Position numbers and translations under genes: made by a program. Below, one piece after another: positions 40,117 through 40,162 of a stretch of 40,162 nt of DNA. Source of the DNA: an uncultured Comamonadaceae bacterium (lineage in GTDB: Bacteria; Pseudomonadota; Gammaproteobacteria; Burkholderiales; Burkholderiaceae). The stretch covers positions 1 through 40,162 of the forward strand of contig CAMLSD010000041.1 in assembly GCA_946482595.1 (NCBI GenBank). The letters are read 5' to 3'. The notes under the pieces were generated by a model that was not told the origin of the DNA, searched no databases, and was given only the letters and a program-made list of their open reading frames with translations. The first letter of the stretch is position 1, and each line of letters starts with the position of its first letter.

Positions 40117-40162
40117 CCTTGACCCCCGCGGGGGGCGGGCTGGGCGCAGCCCGGCCCTGGGG
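40117..40162. repeat. Right-edge copy of double-hairpin intergenic repeat
   Basis: This copy matches bases 1-46 in the same orientation with 3 differences, and both hairpins are preserved. It lies 28 bases upstream of the GTG of the outer-membrane protein gene and runs to the last base, so it may continue beyond the window. Confidence 0.75.

Overview
The window reads as chromosomal DNA of a high-GC Burkholderiales-type betaproteobacterium (Leptothrix/Rubrivivax/Sphaerotilus-like; the genus is inference). The signs are strong G/C at third codon positions, Bug-type (TctC) binding proteins, a Burkholderia-type porin and di-haem c-type cytochrome. I see no phage, insertion sequence, CRISPR array or rRNA. 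Both edges carry the same 46-base double-hairpin repeat, with 3 mismatches, so the window may be one whole contig that ended in a dispersed repeat.

Left part (1-7400): a TruC-like pseudouridine synthase converges on a peroxiredoxin. A membrane-anchored di-haem cytochrome c follows. Next, on the minus strand, is a rubrerythrin - double-CCG Fe-S oxidoreductase - DUF3501 operon, which looks like an oxidative-stress or electron-transfer module of unknown mechanism. An alpha/beta hydrolase and a beta-hydroxyacid dehydrogenase diverge from each other. A tRNA-Ala(CGC) with a strong terminator closes this part. Just beyond the tRNA lies the wreck of a Fic-family gene that has lost its catalytic centre.

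Transport part (8000-21600): tctDE (two-component system) runs into tctCBA (tripartite tricarboxylate transporter), with a direct-repeat box placed where a TctD-type activator should bind. A convergent minus-strand operon follows: deoR-type regulator - ugpC - ugpB - ugpA - ugpE. It diverges from a GpdQ-like glycerophosphodiesterase whose metal ligands are all present. Together these make a glycerol-3-phosphate/glycerophosphodiester uptake-and-cleavage unit. A porin and a stand-alone Bug binding protein come next.

Signalling part (20400-26940): the Bug gene is followed by a soluble histidine kinase and an OmpR-type regulator. A second OmpR-type regulator and a chemoreceptor lie on the minus strand, and a second, clearly paralogous soluble kinase follows on the plus strand. 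The regulatory DNA before the Bug gene and between the chemoreceptor and the second kinase shares a 10-mer. It also carries helically phased repeats and, in the second case, a long inverted repeat. This is the best candidate in the window for an undescribed regulatory unit.

Right part (27000-40162): a PPP-type phosphatase lies beside a YhaO/YhaN-like (SbcCD-like) nuclease-ATPase pair with unusual metal-ligand motifs. Then come an MFS transporter divergent from a LysR regulator, a CHMI-like isomerase with a MarR regulator, and DUF2239 with a GIY-YIG protein behind a promoter overlapped by an AT-rich repeated operator. Last is a zinc operon: outer-membrane protein with a His-rich loop, znuA, znuB and zur, with no ATPase gene in the window.
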